From the IMG/VR virus record IMGVR_UViG_3300021957_000330, positions 1 through 22,840 of that record: a stretch of 22,840 bases of DNA; one strand, written 5' to 3'. How positions within the stretch are numbered: the first letter of the stretch is position 1; each line of letters opens with the position of its first letter. Below the pieces are notes generated by a model. That model worked only from the letters and a program-made list of their open reading frames with translations. It searched no databases and had not been told where the DNA came from. A program made the translations under genes and the position numbers. This DNA is from a virus. Of this stretch, positions 5,355 through 12,711 are shown piece after piece.

Positions 5355-5362
5355 TGTGTGAA
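5334..5362 (-). promoter_or_regulatory. Extended -10 promoter
   Basis: TTCACA (5357-5362), 17-base spacer ending TGG, TATAAT (5334-5339). It heads the run of small genes from 5309 down to about 3721. The -10 is 24 bases from the first ATG, so this transcript has a normal short leader. Confidence 0.7.
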
Positions 5363-5397
5363 CCATTATTTTCAATCAATGGAGCCTTCAAGCCCTT

Positions 5398-5453
5398 AAG
5401 GTGTGCAAGTGATTGGCAGCCAATCACATTTAAATGCACTTTTATTACACCTT
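5398..5453. repeat. Nested palindrome
   Basis: Perfect core GTGATTGGC-A-GCCAATCAC (5409-5427) inside GCA/TGC and outer arms AAGGTGT (5398-5404) and ACACCTT (5447-5453). It fills the gap between the end of the PrimPol-like gene and the next promoter. No U-tract follows on the minus strand, so a standard terminator is not supported; a protein-binding site or RNA hairpin is possible. Confidence 0.6.
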
Positions 5454-5470
5454 TTACAAGCAATTGGTAG

Positions 5471-6415
5471 TTAACCACTTACACTACGAAGGGCAAAATC
5501 GATGGCTCGTTTGGCCTCAAGCCTCACAGGACGGGATTTGTACCATCCGCCGGTGTCCATATCAATCTCACGGACAAGTCTTTCAACCTCCTCAGGAGTG
5601 ATTGGATATCCTCGTCTAATGGAGTTTGCAGATATTGACATCATAATCTGATACATTTTTGAGTACCAGCCACCCTCACCAATGGTCATATATTCGTTAA
5701 TTAAAGTTTTATTGACAAATGGACAATCCCGGTATGAAGTCCACTTATAGGTGGTATTGGTGAGTTTGTTGAGTCTATACGCATCAAGCTGCTTTTGTAT
5801 AGCTTCAGGAAATTGAGATCCAAAACTGTTATTGATACCTTTATCGACGAAGGTGTGCTTCTCCATAAGCGTCTTTGGATCAAGTAATGGTGCTGTATGT
5901 GTGAAGATAAAGTTGTGAGCATTGGGATATTGTGCTGGAACATAATACATCCTACTCAAATCTTTAGTCTGCTTATCCCCAAGCGAATTGAATTCGGTGT
6001 TAAGCGCAAACCAGAAGTGGCGGATCTTATCTGCTGGAACTTCTTCAGTAAGTGGAAACACCACCCTAAACTTAGGATGCTCTTTGGTCGAGGATGCCGA
6101 TGAGTAGCAAATAAAGTAGTGATCTTTAAACACCTTTATTGCTTCTTCGAATGAGGTATCATACTCATCGACATCCAGTGCGGCCCATTTGGACCATTTT
6201 GTTACGTTTACGTTCTTACGCGTTTCACCGCTGACATACGCTGCTGGAGATATAAGCGGTGAACCTTTCTTGAATTCACCCTTCTTTGGTTTATAACCAG
6301 GCTGCGTTGACAAATCATACAATAACTTTTCGAACTTCTCAAGCGAGTCGAACGACATAGACTTATGAGTCTTATTGTCGAAGATGTTTTCGTAGATTGT
6401 AAGAGCGTAAGACAT
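5471..6415 (-). CDS. PrimPol-like (AEP-fold) replication protein
   Basis: A 314-residue protein that reads as an archaeo-eukaryotic primase-type polymerase domain followed by a helical region. Motif I is Asp81-Val-Asp83 in WAALDVDEYD; a candidate motif II is the CYSSASSTKEHPKFRVVFPL stretch with His113; motif III may be Asp152 in KDLSRMYYVP. The same order is found in PrimPol and related plasmid or phage replication proteins that make primers or bypass lesions. The C-terminal part (GGWYSKMYQIMMSISANSIR to RAIDFALRS) resembles the helical primase C-terminal bundle. It starts two bases after the MazG-like gene and shares its promoter at 6838-6866. The fold call rests on motifs only; catalytic activity is inferred. 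Confidence 0.55.
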   Translation of the reverse strand: MSYALTIYENIFDNKTHKSMSFDSLEKFEKLLYDLSTQPGYKPKKGEFKKGSPLISPAAYVSGETRKNVNVTKWSKWAALDVDEYDTSFEEAIKVFKDHYFICYSSASSTKEHPKFRVVFPLTEEVPADKIRHFWFALNTEFNSLGDKQTKDLSRMYYVPAQYPNAHNFIFTHTAPLLDPKTLMEKHTFVDKGINNSFGSQFPEAIQKQLDAYRLNKLTNTTYKWTSYRDCPFVNKTLINEYMTIGEGGWYSKMYQIMMSISANSIRRGYPITPEEVERLVREIDMDTGGWYKSRPVRLEAKRAIDFALRSVSG

Positions 6416-6417
6416 TT

Positions 6418-6828
6418 CTATTTAGCTAGATCACCGTGGTTTCCAACATGGCTTGGTGCTTCCCATCCTTCGGGCTTAATCAAATCTGGGAGTCCTAGCG
6501 GATTTGGTCTGCTTGGCTTTACCCCAACCTCTTTTGACATATTTGCTTTATGAACTTCGTCCCAAGCTTTATATGGATCTACACCAAGTGCGTCAAGTGT
6601 CCCAATGGCTACAACACACAAGTCAATTAGACCATCGACAACTTCTTCAGCATCGATTGGCTTACCTGTTTCAGCAGCATTTTCTGTTTCGCCCAATTCT
6701 TCTTGGAGGAAATCTAATCTAAAACGCAAGAATGTTCGTAGCATTACGCTATCGAAATTCTTTACGGCATCTCGCACACCAAATTTAGTATGCATTTCGT
6801 TTATATCTTTACACCAGTTATCACTCAT
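6418..6828 (-). CDS. MazG-like nucleotide pyrophosphohydrolase
   Basis: A 136-residue all-alpha NTP pyrophosphohydrolase. The metal-binding pair is visible: FLQEELGETENA (about 40-51, EExxE) and EEVVDGLIDLCVVAIGTL (61-78, ExxxD). DALGVDPYKAWDEVHKANMSK (79-99) is the typical third helix. These enzymes cleave (d)NTPs to (d)NMP and pyrophosphate; phage forms are thought to trim the nucleotide pool or lower alarmone levels. It is first in a two-gene operon with the PrimPol-like gene. The -10 box is only nine bases from its ATG, giving a predicted two- to three-base leader and no Shine-Dalgarno sequence. Confidence 0.85.
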   Translation of the reverse strand: MSDNWCKDINEMHTKFGVRDAVKNFDSVMLRTFLRFRLDFLQEELGETENAAETGKPIDAEEVVDGLIDLCVVAIGTLDALGVDPYKAWDEVHKANMSKEVGVKPSRPNPLGLPDLIKPEGWEAPSHVGNHGDLAK

Positions 6829-6837
6829 ATTCTATAT

Positions 6838-6866
6838 ATTATACCACAGTTTAGTTGTTTTGTACA
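6838..6866 (-). promoter_or_regulatory. Promoter of the MazG-like/PrimPol-like operon
   Basis: TGTACA (6861-6866), 17-base spacer ending TGG, TATAAT (6838-6843). It shares the extended AGGGTGTACAAAACA block with the polymerase promoter. Distance to the ATG is nine bases. Confidence 0.8.
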
Positions 6867-6868
6867 CC

Positions 6869-9343
6869 CTAAAAGAAGAACTGCTCAAGATCTGCTCGAG
6901 GTTCCGCTGACCACCCAATAGCATCAAGTATGATATTCATCGGATCAAGAAATGTTTTCGTAAATTGCAAATCATAGTCGATGTATTTATGGAGCTCTAA
7001 TTCTTCAGGGAGAAAGTCAGGGAACGCAACCACATTCTGTTGAATAGAATTGGGAATAAGCAAATACAAGAATTTTATCTTATCACCATTCTGAATAAGC
7101 GCGAATTGTTTATCCAATCCTCTCGCTTTCAGATGGTGGTTATACAATAGCGAACCTCTAACATGAATAGGTGTACCTTTAGTAAAGATGGTGCCAGGTG
7201 TAGCGTATTGTGTAATACTAGTCACACCTCGAGGGAACGCGATTTTATCAGGAGAAAGCGTTTTAAAATATTCTTTAAAGAGCGCGATTGCTTCTTGAGT
7301 CTTTTCTTCGCTGGACGTTACGATGACTTTGAACAAGTTTCTCATTGCATCGCGGCATGGCATAGGTGTAGAGGACTTTACGGATTCAAGACCCATGATC
7401 TTAATCTTAGGTTCAGCATATTGGACACCTTCATTATTATGCACGTTGAGTATGTAGCGTTTCTTTGCAGTCCAAATACCACGATCAGCAATAGCTTCCC
7501 TCTTCATAACCATACGATTTGAGTAAGCGTTAGTTCGTTCAGCGAATTGATCGAAGGCTTTGGCCAACATAGGTTCAATCGCTTTAGAACCAAACTCATC
7601 AAGAAAAGCAACAGGGTTATTAGGCTTGAACTTTTCAATTACGTCATTAACACCGATGTAAAGAGAATCAGTATCCATCGCGATAACACGATCTTTAGAT
7701 TCGCCGACAAAGTCATTAAGAAAGTTGTTGACGTTTGTTTCAGCATATTTGATAACCTCTTGGCCCGTCAGCGTAATGGCTGATGCAACACGAAGGTCGA
7801 AGTACCGAAAGTATTTATTGCCCATTGCGCCGTATAGACTATTAAGGAGAATCTTAATCGCGGTCTGGAGTGTTTCTAGGCGGGCGACTTGCGCAGAGGT
7901 TTGATTATATTCGGTGCGTCGGCGTTTAGATATCGTTTCAAGTTTTGTTTTTGCTTGAAGCATGTCGCCTTTAACAGTCACGCGTTTGCTATACAATTCT
8001 TCAACAATTTCTGGGATGATACCTTTCTTATCTTTACGAAAGACAGCGCCATTAGATGCTGTTGCACCGACTGCATTAGTGACACCAATCAATGTTTCAG
8101 GTGACATGTTATATTGGACAATTAAGTTGGGATACAGAGAATTCAAGTCAAAGGACATTACCCAATCGTGCATTCCAACATGCGGGTCTTTTACATAGCC
8201 GCCAGGAAACGCTGCGGTTTCTTTTATGACACTCGGCATAATAGTAATCCTTGACCGAGCTAGACGACGGAAGATAATCGAATCCCATATCGCGGTTGTA
8301 CCAAGAGTGTCTTGATAGTTTACACCTCCGAGGTATGCCATAGTCAATACCAGTGTAACAAGACCAAGTTTGTCTTCCATACGTTCGATGAGCTCGACAT
8401 CTTTGATATTGTAGTCGACGAACATTTGAAAGTTTGCGTCGTACAAATCACGCAGTGTACCAACTTCAGAGTAGTCAAGTTTCTTTTCACCCAGTACAAC
8501 ACTTGAAATGTGATTCAACGAGTACGATTCCTGATTGCCGTACGTATACGCGAACTTCTTAAAAAGTTCCATATAGTCAAGATGCTGAATACCCACGATA
8601 TCAAACGCAATTTGCTGGCGGCCTTGGACAAAGATTTCTTTACGTTCGATTTTGCGCCAAGGCGACAAGTTACGAACCTTTTCCTCGCTTAAGAGAAACG
8701 TCATGCGAGAGATCATATACGGAATGTCGAAAAAGCGTGTGTTCCAACCTGTAATAATATCAGGTGTATTATCGGGTTCAGCCCAATAATCAATGAATGC
8801 GGAAAGCATCGAAGATTCTTCAGTAAACTGACGGTATTCGATTTTAAGGTGTTTAAGTTCTGTGATTGCTTCATCGTAGGGTTTCATACCCCAAACACGA
8901 TAAGTGTCATCTTTTGAACTCTTGTAAGCAATAGTAAGAATCTGATTAACTGGATTGTCTACCTCAGGAAACCCATCTCCGTACGATGTTTCGATATCTA
9001 AAGAAGCTACATCAACTAAGTCACGGTGGTACGCGATTTCGTTAGGAAACTGATTTTGAATAAACGCAGGGACATGACGAGTGTTACCATATAAGCAAAA
9101 GTCAGGAACACCGTTATAGGACTTTTCAAATTCCTTTACCTCTTTCATTGAGCCAAACTGCAGCGGCTCGACAGGTGTGCCATCTAGAGCTTTCCAGTCA
9201 GTGGCACTTTTGTTTGACTTAAGATAAAGAGTTGGCTTGTACTTAATACGGTGACTTACTTTTTTTCCATCCGCATCATATCCGCGGTAAAGTAAGTTGT
9301 TGCCTAGTCTTTCGACGCTTGTGTAGAATCCGGTTAGTAGCAT
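6869..9343 (-). CDS. 43: DNA polymerase, family B (gp43)
   Basis: An 824-residue replicative polymerase with proofreading, homologous to T4 gp43 (898 residues). Exonuclease motifs: DIET at 116-119, NTRFFDIPY at 201-209, and YNIKD at 311-315. Polymerase motifs: SFDLNSLYP (397-405, motif A), KILLNSLYG (497-505, motif B) and MDTDSLY (556-562, motif C with the two catalytic Asp). The extreme C-terminus DLEQFFF is a probable sliding-clamp-binding peptide, in keeping with the gp45 gene nearby. It is preceded by its own promoter with TATAAT 11 bases from the ATG and no Shine-Dalgarno sequence. Unlike T4, where regA is adjacent, hsp20 and an ADP-ribosyltransferase gene separate it from regA. Confidence 0.97.
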   Translation of the reverse strand: MLLTGFYTSVERLGNNLLYRGYDADGKKVSHRIKYKPTLYLKSNKSATDWKALDGTPVEPLQFGSMKEVKEFEKSYNGVPDFCLYGNTRHVPAFIQNQFPNEIAYHRDLVDVASLDIETSYGDGFPEVDNPVNQILTIAYKSSKDDTYRVWGMKPYDEAITELKHLKIEYRQFTEESSMLSAFIDYWAEPDNTPDIITGWNTRFFDIPYMISRMTFLLSEEKVRNLSPWRKIERKEIFVQGRQQIAFDIVGIQHLDYMELFKKFAYTYGNQESYSLNHISSVVLGEKKLDYSEVGTLRDLYDANFQMFVDYNIKDVELIERMEDKLGLVTLVLTMAYLGGVNYQDTLGTTAIWDSIIFRRLARSRITIMPSVIKETAAFPGGYVKDPHVGMHDWVMSFDLNSLYPNLIVQYNMSPETLIGVTNAVGATASNGAVFRKDKKGIIPEIVEELYSKRVTVKGDMLQAKTKLETISKRRRTEYNQTSAQVARLETLQTAIKILLNSLYGAMGNKYFRYFDLRVASAITLTGQEVIKYAETNVNNFLNDFVGESKDRVIAMDTDSLYIGVNDVIEKFKPNNPVAFLDEFGSKAIEPMLAKAFDQFAERTNAYSNRMVMKREAIADRGIWTAKKRYILNVHNNEGVQYAEPKIKIMGLESVKSSTPMPCRDAMRNLFKVIVTSSEEKTQEAIALFKEYFKTLSPDKIAFPRGVTSITQYATPGTIFTKGTPIHVRGSLLYNHHLKARGLDKQFALIQNGDKIKFLYLLIPNSIQQNVVAFPDFLPEELELHKYIDYDLQFTKTFLDPMNIILDAIGWSAEPRADLEQFFF

Positions 9344-9354
9344 AATATTGGTAT

Positions 9355-9383
9355 ATTATACCATATATTAGCTGTTTTGTACA
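9355..9383 (-). promoter_or_regulatory. Promoter of gene 43
   Basis: TGTACA (9378-9383), 17-base spacer ending TGG, TATAAT (9355-9360), 11 bases before the ATG. The 17 bases CACTTTAGGGTGTACAA covering the -35 are identical to the plus-strand promoter at 21005-21021. Confidence 0.8.
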
Positions 9384-9394
9384 CCCTAAAGTGG

Positions 9395-9862
9395 CTATAG
9401 CTTTTGCCAATCTTCGCCTTTAATAGTCTTCACCTTTTTATTTCCGTCGAATCCTTCTTTCTTAAACGAAAATACACAAAGTTCTTCAAGCTTTCCATTC
9501 ATTGTGCGGTAAGCTCCGTCATAACCTTCTTTTAGTAGACGCAGTGTTTCTTCATCGCGGTATTGCCCAAACGGTAAATCGGTGTCCTTTGAGAAGATAT
9601 CGTCTTTATCCAAATTGTACGCATTCTTCAATTCAATCTTAAACTTTCTTTTAAAGCCTTTTGGCACAGCGAATTTTACGTCGTCTTCGTTACCAAAGAA
9701 GTAGAAGCCTTTACCTGAAAATCCATCATCATTTTCGCTTCCTTGTAAGGTTTCTTTGAATGGTGGCTCAAATTGTTTACGGGTGCCGTGCCATCCTTCG
9801 ATAAACAGCTTTTTGCCTTTTGCTTCTAATATATTTTTCGACGCTTCTATAAGATTTTTCAT
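9395..9862 (-). CDS. Predicted ADP-ribosyltransferase (ART-PolyVal-like)
   Basis: A 155-residue protein from ATG 9862; the longer frame to 9928 would cross a terminator-like hairpin and late promoter. It has the order of motifs of small phage ADP-ribosyltransferases: GWHGTRKQF (His25, NAD-binding), GFSGKGFYFFGNEDDVKFA (48-66, with the aromatic pair after GKG), GYDGAYR (113-119) and EELCVFSF (126-133, the likely catalytic Glu before a strand). Such enzymes move ADP-ribose from NAD+ to a protein or RNA; T4 uses unrelated-length ones (Alt, ModA, ModB) to modify host RNA polymerase and other targets. The target here is unknown. A TATAAATA late promoter lies five bases upstream, so it is probably made late and perhaps packaged. 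Confidence 0.6.
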   Translation of the reverse strand: MKNLIEASKNILEAKGKKLFIEGWHGTRKQFEPPFKETLQGSENDDGFSGKGFYFFGNEDDVKFAVPKGFKRKFKIELKNAYNLDKDDIFSKDTDLPFGQYRDEETLRLLKEGYDGAYRTMNGKLEELCVFSFKKEGFDGNKKVKTIKGEDWQKL

Positions 9863-9867
9863 ATAGC

Positions 9868-9875
9868 TATTTATA
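9868..9875 (-). promoter_or_regulatory. T4-type late promoter (ART gene)
   Basis: TATAAATA, the sequence recognised by gp55-type late sigma factors, five bases before ATG 9862. With T4 spacing the transcript would start at or next to the A of the ATG. Confidence 0.6.
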
Positions 9876-9895
9876 AAAAAAGTCCCCTTTACTTT
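9875..9895 (-). terminator. Weak terminator after hsp20
   Basis: On the minus strand AAAGT-AAAGGGG-ACTTT followed by four more T. The stem has only five pairs. A second hairpin, CACC-TTCG-GGTG with a stable UUCG loop (9939-9950), lies between it and the hsp20 stop and may aid termination or block exonucleases. Confidence 0.35.
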
Positions 9896-9975
9896 AGGTG
9901 AAAGAGGGAAAGACCATAGAAGTCTCAAGCGCCATCACCACCCGAAGGTGAGATAGGACGATCGCGAGAACATGA

Positions 9976-10416
9976 TTATTCAGTCAAGAACTCTGGATCG
10001 CCAGGAGCTGCTTGAAGAATTGTAAACTTCTTTGGCTGAAGTTCCTCAGGTACTTCTTTTTTTAAGAATACCGAGAGAATGCCATTGGTAATACTGACGT
10101 GTTCAACTCTAATATGCTCAGCAAGATCAAATTGCTTCTTGAACTTGCGTGTAGCAATACCCTTATGGATATATTCCTTATCGCTGTTGAGCGATACATT
10201 ATCACCTTCAATTGTAAGGATACTCTTTTCGAGTGTTACATCAAGATCTTTATCGTTAAAACCAGCAACAGCTAGTGCGATTTCAAAACTCGTATCGGTA
10301 TGCTTCACTACATTGTGAGGCGGGTAAGTCGAGTTGTTTGATTGAGTGCTTTCAAGTCTATCAAAGATAGAATCAAAACCAATTGTCCACGAACGTGGGA
10401 TTGTGTACTGTGTCAT
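9976..10416 (-). CDS. hsp20: Small heat-shock protein (Hsp20/IbpA family)
   Basis: A 146-residue chaperone with an alpha-crystallin domain at about 35-130. The N-terminus (SWTIGFDSIFDRLEST) resembles IbpA-type proteins; FEIALAVAGFNDKDLDVTLEKSILTIEG gives the core strands; GIATRKFKKQFDLAEHI is the conserved dimer segment; and GILSVFLKKEVPEE ends the domain. Hsp20 holds unfolding proteins for refolding; in marine T4-like phages it is a common core gene thought to help virion assembly. It has the only strong Shine-Dalgarno sequence I see in the window (AGGAGG at 10425-10430, eight bases from the ATG) and a roughly 90-base leader from a late promoter at 10512-10519 with two small hairpins. Confidence 0.95.
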   Translation of the reverse strand: MTQYTIPRSWTIGFDSIFDRLESTQSNNSTYPPHNVVKHTDTSFEIALAVAGFNDKDLDVTLEKSILTIEGDNVSLNSDKEYIHKGIATRKFKKQFDLAEHIRVEHVSITNGILSVFLKKEVPEELQPKKFTILQAAPGDPEFLTE

Positions 10417-10511
10417 TTATTGTTCCTCCTATTAGGCAGGGTTATGTTGGTGTGAGACCCCGAGGGCATCTCATTTAAAGTAACAGCGTGTTACCTCAAA
10501 ATTTAAAGGTT

Positions 10512-10519
10512 TATTTATA
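10512..10519 (-). promoter_or_regulatory. T4-type late promoter (hsp20)
   Basis: TATAAATA overlapping the last codons of regA. Initiation near 10506 would give a leader of about 90 bases carrying GTAAC/GTTAC and GAGA/TCTC hairpins and the AGGAGG ribosome-binding site. Confidence 0.65.
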
Positions 10520-10937
10520 CGCTTTTAACGTTTCCTATTGAATATTTTGATTGCAAATCCCACGCGTGCTTATCACGGTGCGAAATAATTTTAATTTGTC
10601 TCAAGGAAGTTTTAAGCTCAACCTGTAATTCATCCACTATTGTCAATAGGCCCCAATCAGATAAAAGAGTAACAATAGTATTTCTGCGTGCGGTATCATC
10701 CTCGCTGAAATTCGATGGTTTACCATCCAGCATAAAAAGTTCCTTAAAGTGTACAATGAAGTAACGGCCTTGTTTGTGAAGGATGTGACAACTTTGGAAT
10801 AACGTGTTGTGTTCTTTTTTCGAAGAAACTCCTATGCGTGTAAGAGTTTCTTTGATTTTAAGAAAGTCGTCTGGTTCATTAAGCAATACCTCCACCATGT
10901 CTGAAGGCTGCCAATCGGTTTTGTTGTGTGCATTCAT
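10515..10937 (-). CDS. regA: RegA translational repressor
   Basis: A 140-residue protein clearly homologous to T4 RegA (122 residues). Shared features include DDFLKIKETLTRIG, LFQSCHILHKQGRYFIVHFKE, the acidic EDDTARRNTIVTLLSDWGL, and the ending SKYSIGN. RegA is an RNA-binding protein that binds the start region of early mRNAs and blocks ribosome entry, including its own. The extra residues are an N-terminal MNAHNKTDWQPSDM segment. The gene lies after gp62, as in T4. A TATAAATA box (10962-10969) precedes it, and the sequence around its ATG resembles the T4 gene 44 RegA site. Confidence 0.95.
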   Translation of the reverse strand: MNAHNKTDWQPSDMVEVLLNEPDDFLKIKETLTRIGVSSKKEHNTLFQSCHILHKQGRYFIVHFKELFMLDGKPSNFSEDDTARRNTIVTLLSDWGLLTIVDELQVELKTSLRQIKIISHRDKHAWDLQSKYSIGNVKSV

Positions 10938-10950
10938 AATTTAACTCATT
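10935..10950 (-). promoter_or_regulatory. Candidate RegA-binding site at regA start
   Basis: AATGAGTTAAATTATG ends in the regA start codon. As I recall it, the T4 gene 44 RegA recognition element is AAUGAGGAAAUUAUG, which matches closely. It also contains a two-codon reading frame (ATG AGT TAA) just before the true start. Autoregulation is an inference. Confidence 0.4.
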
Positions 10951-10961
10951 TTGTAAATAAG

Positions 10962-10969
10962 TATTTATA
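10962..10969 (-). promoter_or_regulatory. T4-type late promoter (regA)
   Basis: TATAAATA in the short gap between gp62 and regA, with predicted initiation near 10956 and a leader of about 19 bases. It suggests that regA has late expression in addition to read-through from the gp44 promoter. Confidence 0.55.
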
Positions 10970-10980
10970 ACGCGTGCACT

Positions 10981-11418
10981 TTATACTTTGCCACCTTTGT
11001 TGAGACGAGCGTGTATTTGCTTAAGTTGTAATCTATTGAAAAGAGGATATACCGATTCAGCTTTTTCCTGTGAATAGTCGTATATCTTTTGAATAGCTTT
11101 AATGTCTTCTGTCAGCTTTGGTTTTTTATTCCATTTCGAGTATCTTTTCTTAGGAACAACGATATTACGGTAAAAATCATACTGCATGCGCGCGGGAAGC
11201 GAAGCGTGCATGTTCATTTCATTAGCAAATAGAACAGTATCTTTATAGTTGGATAGGCCGCGATTAATGATAAACGGCACGTACTGTTTGTCGGCTGCAT
11301 CAGGATTTGGTTTTTCGATAGAGTCGTCAGCGGTACAATCCAACAACAGGTGTTTGCCTTTACGGCCTTCGTTAATCGAGTTTAGAAACGTAAATGGTGT
11401 TAGCTTTTTTACTTCCAT
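10981..11418 (-). CDS. 62: Clamp-loader small subunit (gp62)
   Basis: A 145-residue protein from ATG 11418, related to gp62 of marine T4-like phages. Diagnostic stretches are TPFTFLNSIN near the start, YVPFIINRGLSNYKDTVLFANEMN, QYDFYRN, and KKRYSKWNKK. gp62 forms one arm of the gp44(4)-gp62(1) clamp loader, which opens the gp45 ring with ATP and places it on primed DNA. It is shorter than T4 gp62 (187 residues). Its start overlaps the end of gene 44 by ten bases, which should couple their translation and fix stoichiometry; the upstream ATG at 11448 is inside gene 44 and less likely. Confidence 0.9.
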   Translation of the reverse strand: MEVKKLTPFTFLNSINEGRKGKHLLLDCTADDSIEKPNPDAADKQYVPFIINRGLSNYKDTVLFANEMNMHASLPARMQYDFYRNIVVPKKRYSKWNKKPKLTEDIKAIQKIYDYSQEKAESVYPLFNRLQLKQIHARLNKGGKV

Positions 11419-12353
11419 TCTGATGATGCCATGATTTCGGTTAAGCACGCAACAGTATTAAGCTCTTTGTCTGCGACGAACGCGTTTTTAAATTGGTAAT
11501 CAGCAAGGATCAATATGATTGCAGGAATGGAGTGTGGACTTGCAAAATCGTAGAGTGTGTCATAGATTCTACGGAAGATGACCGATGAATCGATATCTGT
11601 GTTGTTAGTCACCCAAGCTCGCATATTTTTGAAGTCCTTTTCTTTTAGACAGTTGACTAGCGCAGCAATGTTTTGATCTGATAGACCAATTAGAATGTCT
11701 GAAGTAATTTCACCAGAAGATGAATAGCGTTGACATTCGTTAATTACTCGGCGCCAATCAGGAGCATAGCGCATAATCAATTCAGCAAGAATCTTATTAC
11801 TAAAGTCAACTTCTTCAGTAGTCAAAATAGTCTGCAAACGTTTCATAAACTGTGCAGCCAATTCAGCGAGTTGCTTTTTTGTGGTATTGAACTCAATCAC
11901 CGCACAACGAGAATGAAGTGGCTCGATGATGCGATTCTTAAAATTGCATGTAAGAATAAATCGACAGTTAGAACTAAACTCTTCAATAAAACCACGAAGT
12001 GCTGGTTGTGTTGATTGCGCATTTAAGTAATCAGCCTCATCAAGAATAACCACTTTATATTTACCGCCGTGCAATGACACGGTTGAAGCAAACTGTTTGA
12101 TCTTCGATCGCAAAACATCAATACCGCTTTCTTCAGAGGAATTGATAAGCATATAATCTAAATCGAGTTCGTTACACAGCGCTCGAGCGACGGTGGTTTT
12201 ACCCAAGCCTGCAGAACCCGTCAAAAGCATATTATGCATTTCACCGGAATCTACAATTTGTTGAAAAGTCTTTTTAAGACTTTGTGGAAGAATGCAATCT
12301 GCAATAGATTGAGGGCGGTATTTTTCACACCAAAGGAATTCGTTATCTGTCAT
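11409..12353 (-). CDS. 44: Clamp-loader ATPase large subunit (gp44)
   Basis: A 314-residue AAA+ ATPase of the replication factor C type. It has WCEKYRPQSIADCILP at the N-terminus, Walker A TGSAGLGKT (45-53), Walker B VVILDEAD (101-108), the sensor I region FILTCNFKN, and the HSRC arginine-finger motif (147-150) that senses the neighbour's ATP. Four copies with one gp62 load the gp45 clamp. It heads a gp44-gp62 operon with its own promoter; TATAAT is only seven bases before the ATG, so the mRNA may start at the initiation codon. Length and motifs match T4 gp44 (319 residues). Confidence 0.97.
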   Translation of the reverse strand: MTDNEFLWCEKYRPQSIADCILPQSLKKTFQQIVDSGEMHNMLLTGSAGLGKTTVARALCNELDLDYMLINSSEESGIDVLRSKIKQFASTVSLHGGKYKVVILDEADYLNAQSTQPALRGFIEEFSSNCRFILTCNFKNRIIEPLHSRCAVIEFNTTKKQLAELAAQFMKRLQTILTTEEVDFSNKILAELIMRYAPDWRRVINECQRYSSSGEITSDILIGLSDQNIAALVNCLKEKDFKNMRAWVTNNTDIDSSVIFRRIYDTLYDFASPHSIPAIILILADYQFKNAFVADKELNTVACLTEIMASSEWK

Positions 12354-12360
12354 AATGTAT

Positions 12361-12389
12361 ATTATACCATAGTTTACGGTATTTGTAAA
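12361..12389 (-). promoter_or_regulatory. Promoter of gene 44
   Basis: TTTACA (12384-12389), 17-base spacer ending TGG, TATAAT (12361-12366). The block TATAATATACATTATGA through the start codon is the same as in gene 45. Seven bases separate -10 and ATG. Confidence 0.8.
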
Positions 12390-12445
12390 TCAAAAAGGAA
12401 TAAGCAGTTTATCGTTGGACGACGTGCTCAGGTCGTGGCTTTCAA

Positions 12446-12709
12446 CTACTCAGAGGTTTCCTCAGTCACCTCTGCGCCAGGTGTAGTCGTTTCTTCTTCT
12501 TCTTTTGGCGTGTGGTATACCACAAACGCATGGACGCGATCGCGGATTGTACCAACAGAACTTAGTTCTTCCCCCTTAAACGTTCCACGCGATGATGCTA
12601 CGTCGATAATTTGTAGGATTGCGGCAAAGTCACCAAGGTTAACAATAGGTGCTTCGGGTGTAGTTTTTTCACTCATATTTTTAGGTTTGCTTTTAGGTCT
12701 ATTTGGCAT
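12446..12709 (-). CDS. Small conserved protein after the clamp gene
   Basis: An 87-residue protein with a basic N-terminus, a central conserved-looking helical part (NLGDFAAILQIIDVASSRGTFKGEELSSVGTIRDRV split across about 24-60), and an acidic threonine/glutamate-rich tail. A small protein of this style accompanies the clamp genes in marine T4-like phages; its function is unknown to me, and T4 has the unrelated RpbA at a similar place. It begins two bases after the gp45 stop; ATG 12676 is a plausible shorter start. It probably depends on gp45 transcription. Confidence 0.7.
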   Translation of the reverse strand: MPNRPKSKPKNMSEKTTPEAPIVNLGDFAAILQIIDVASSRGTFKGEELSSVGTIRDRVHAFVVYHTPKEEEETTTPGAEVTEETSE

Positions 12710-12711
12710 AT

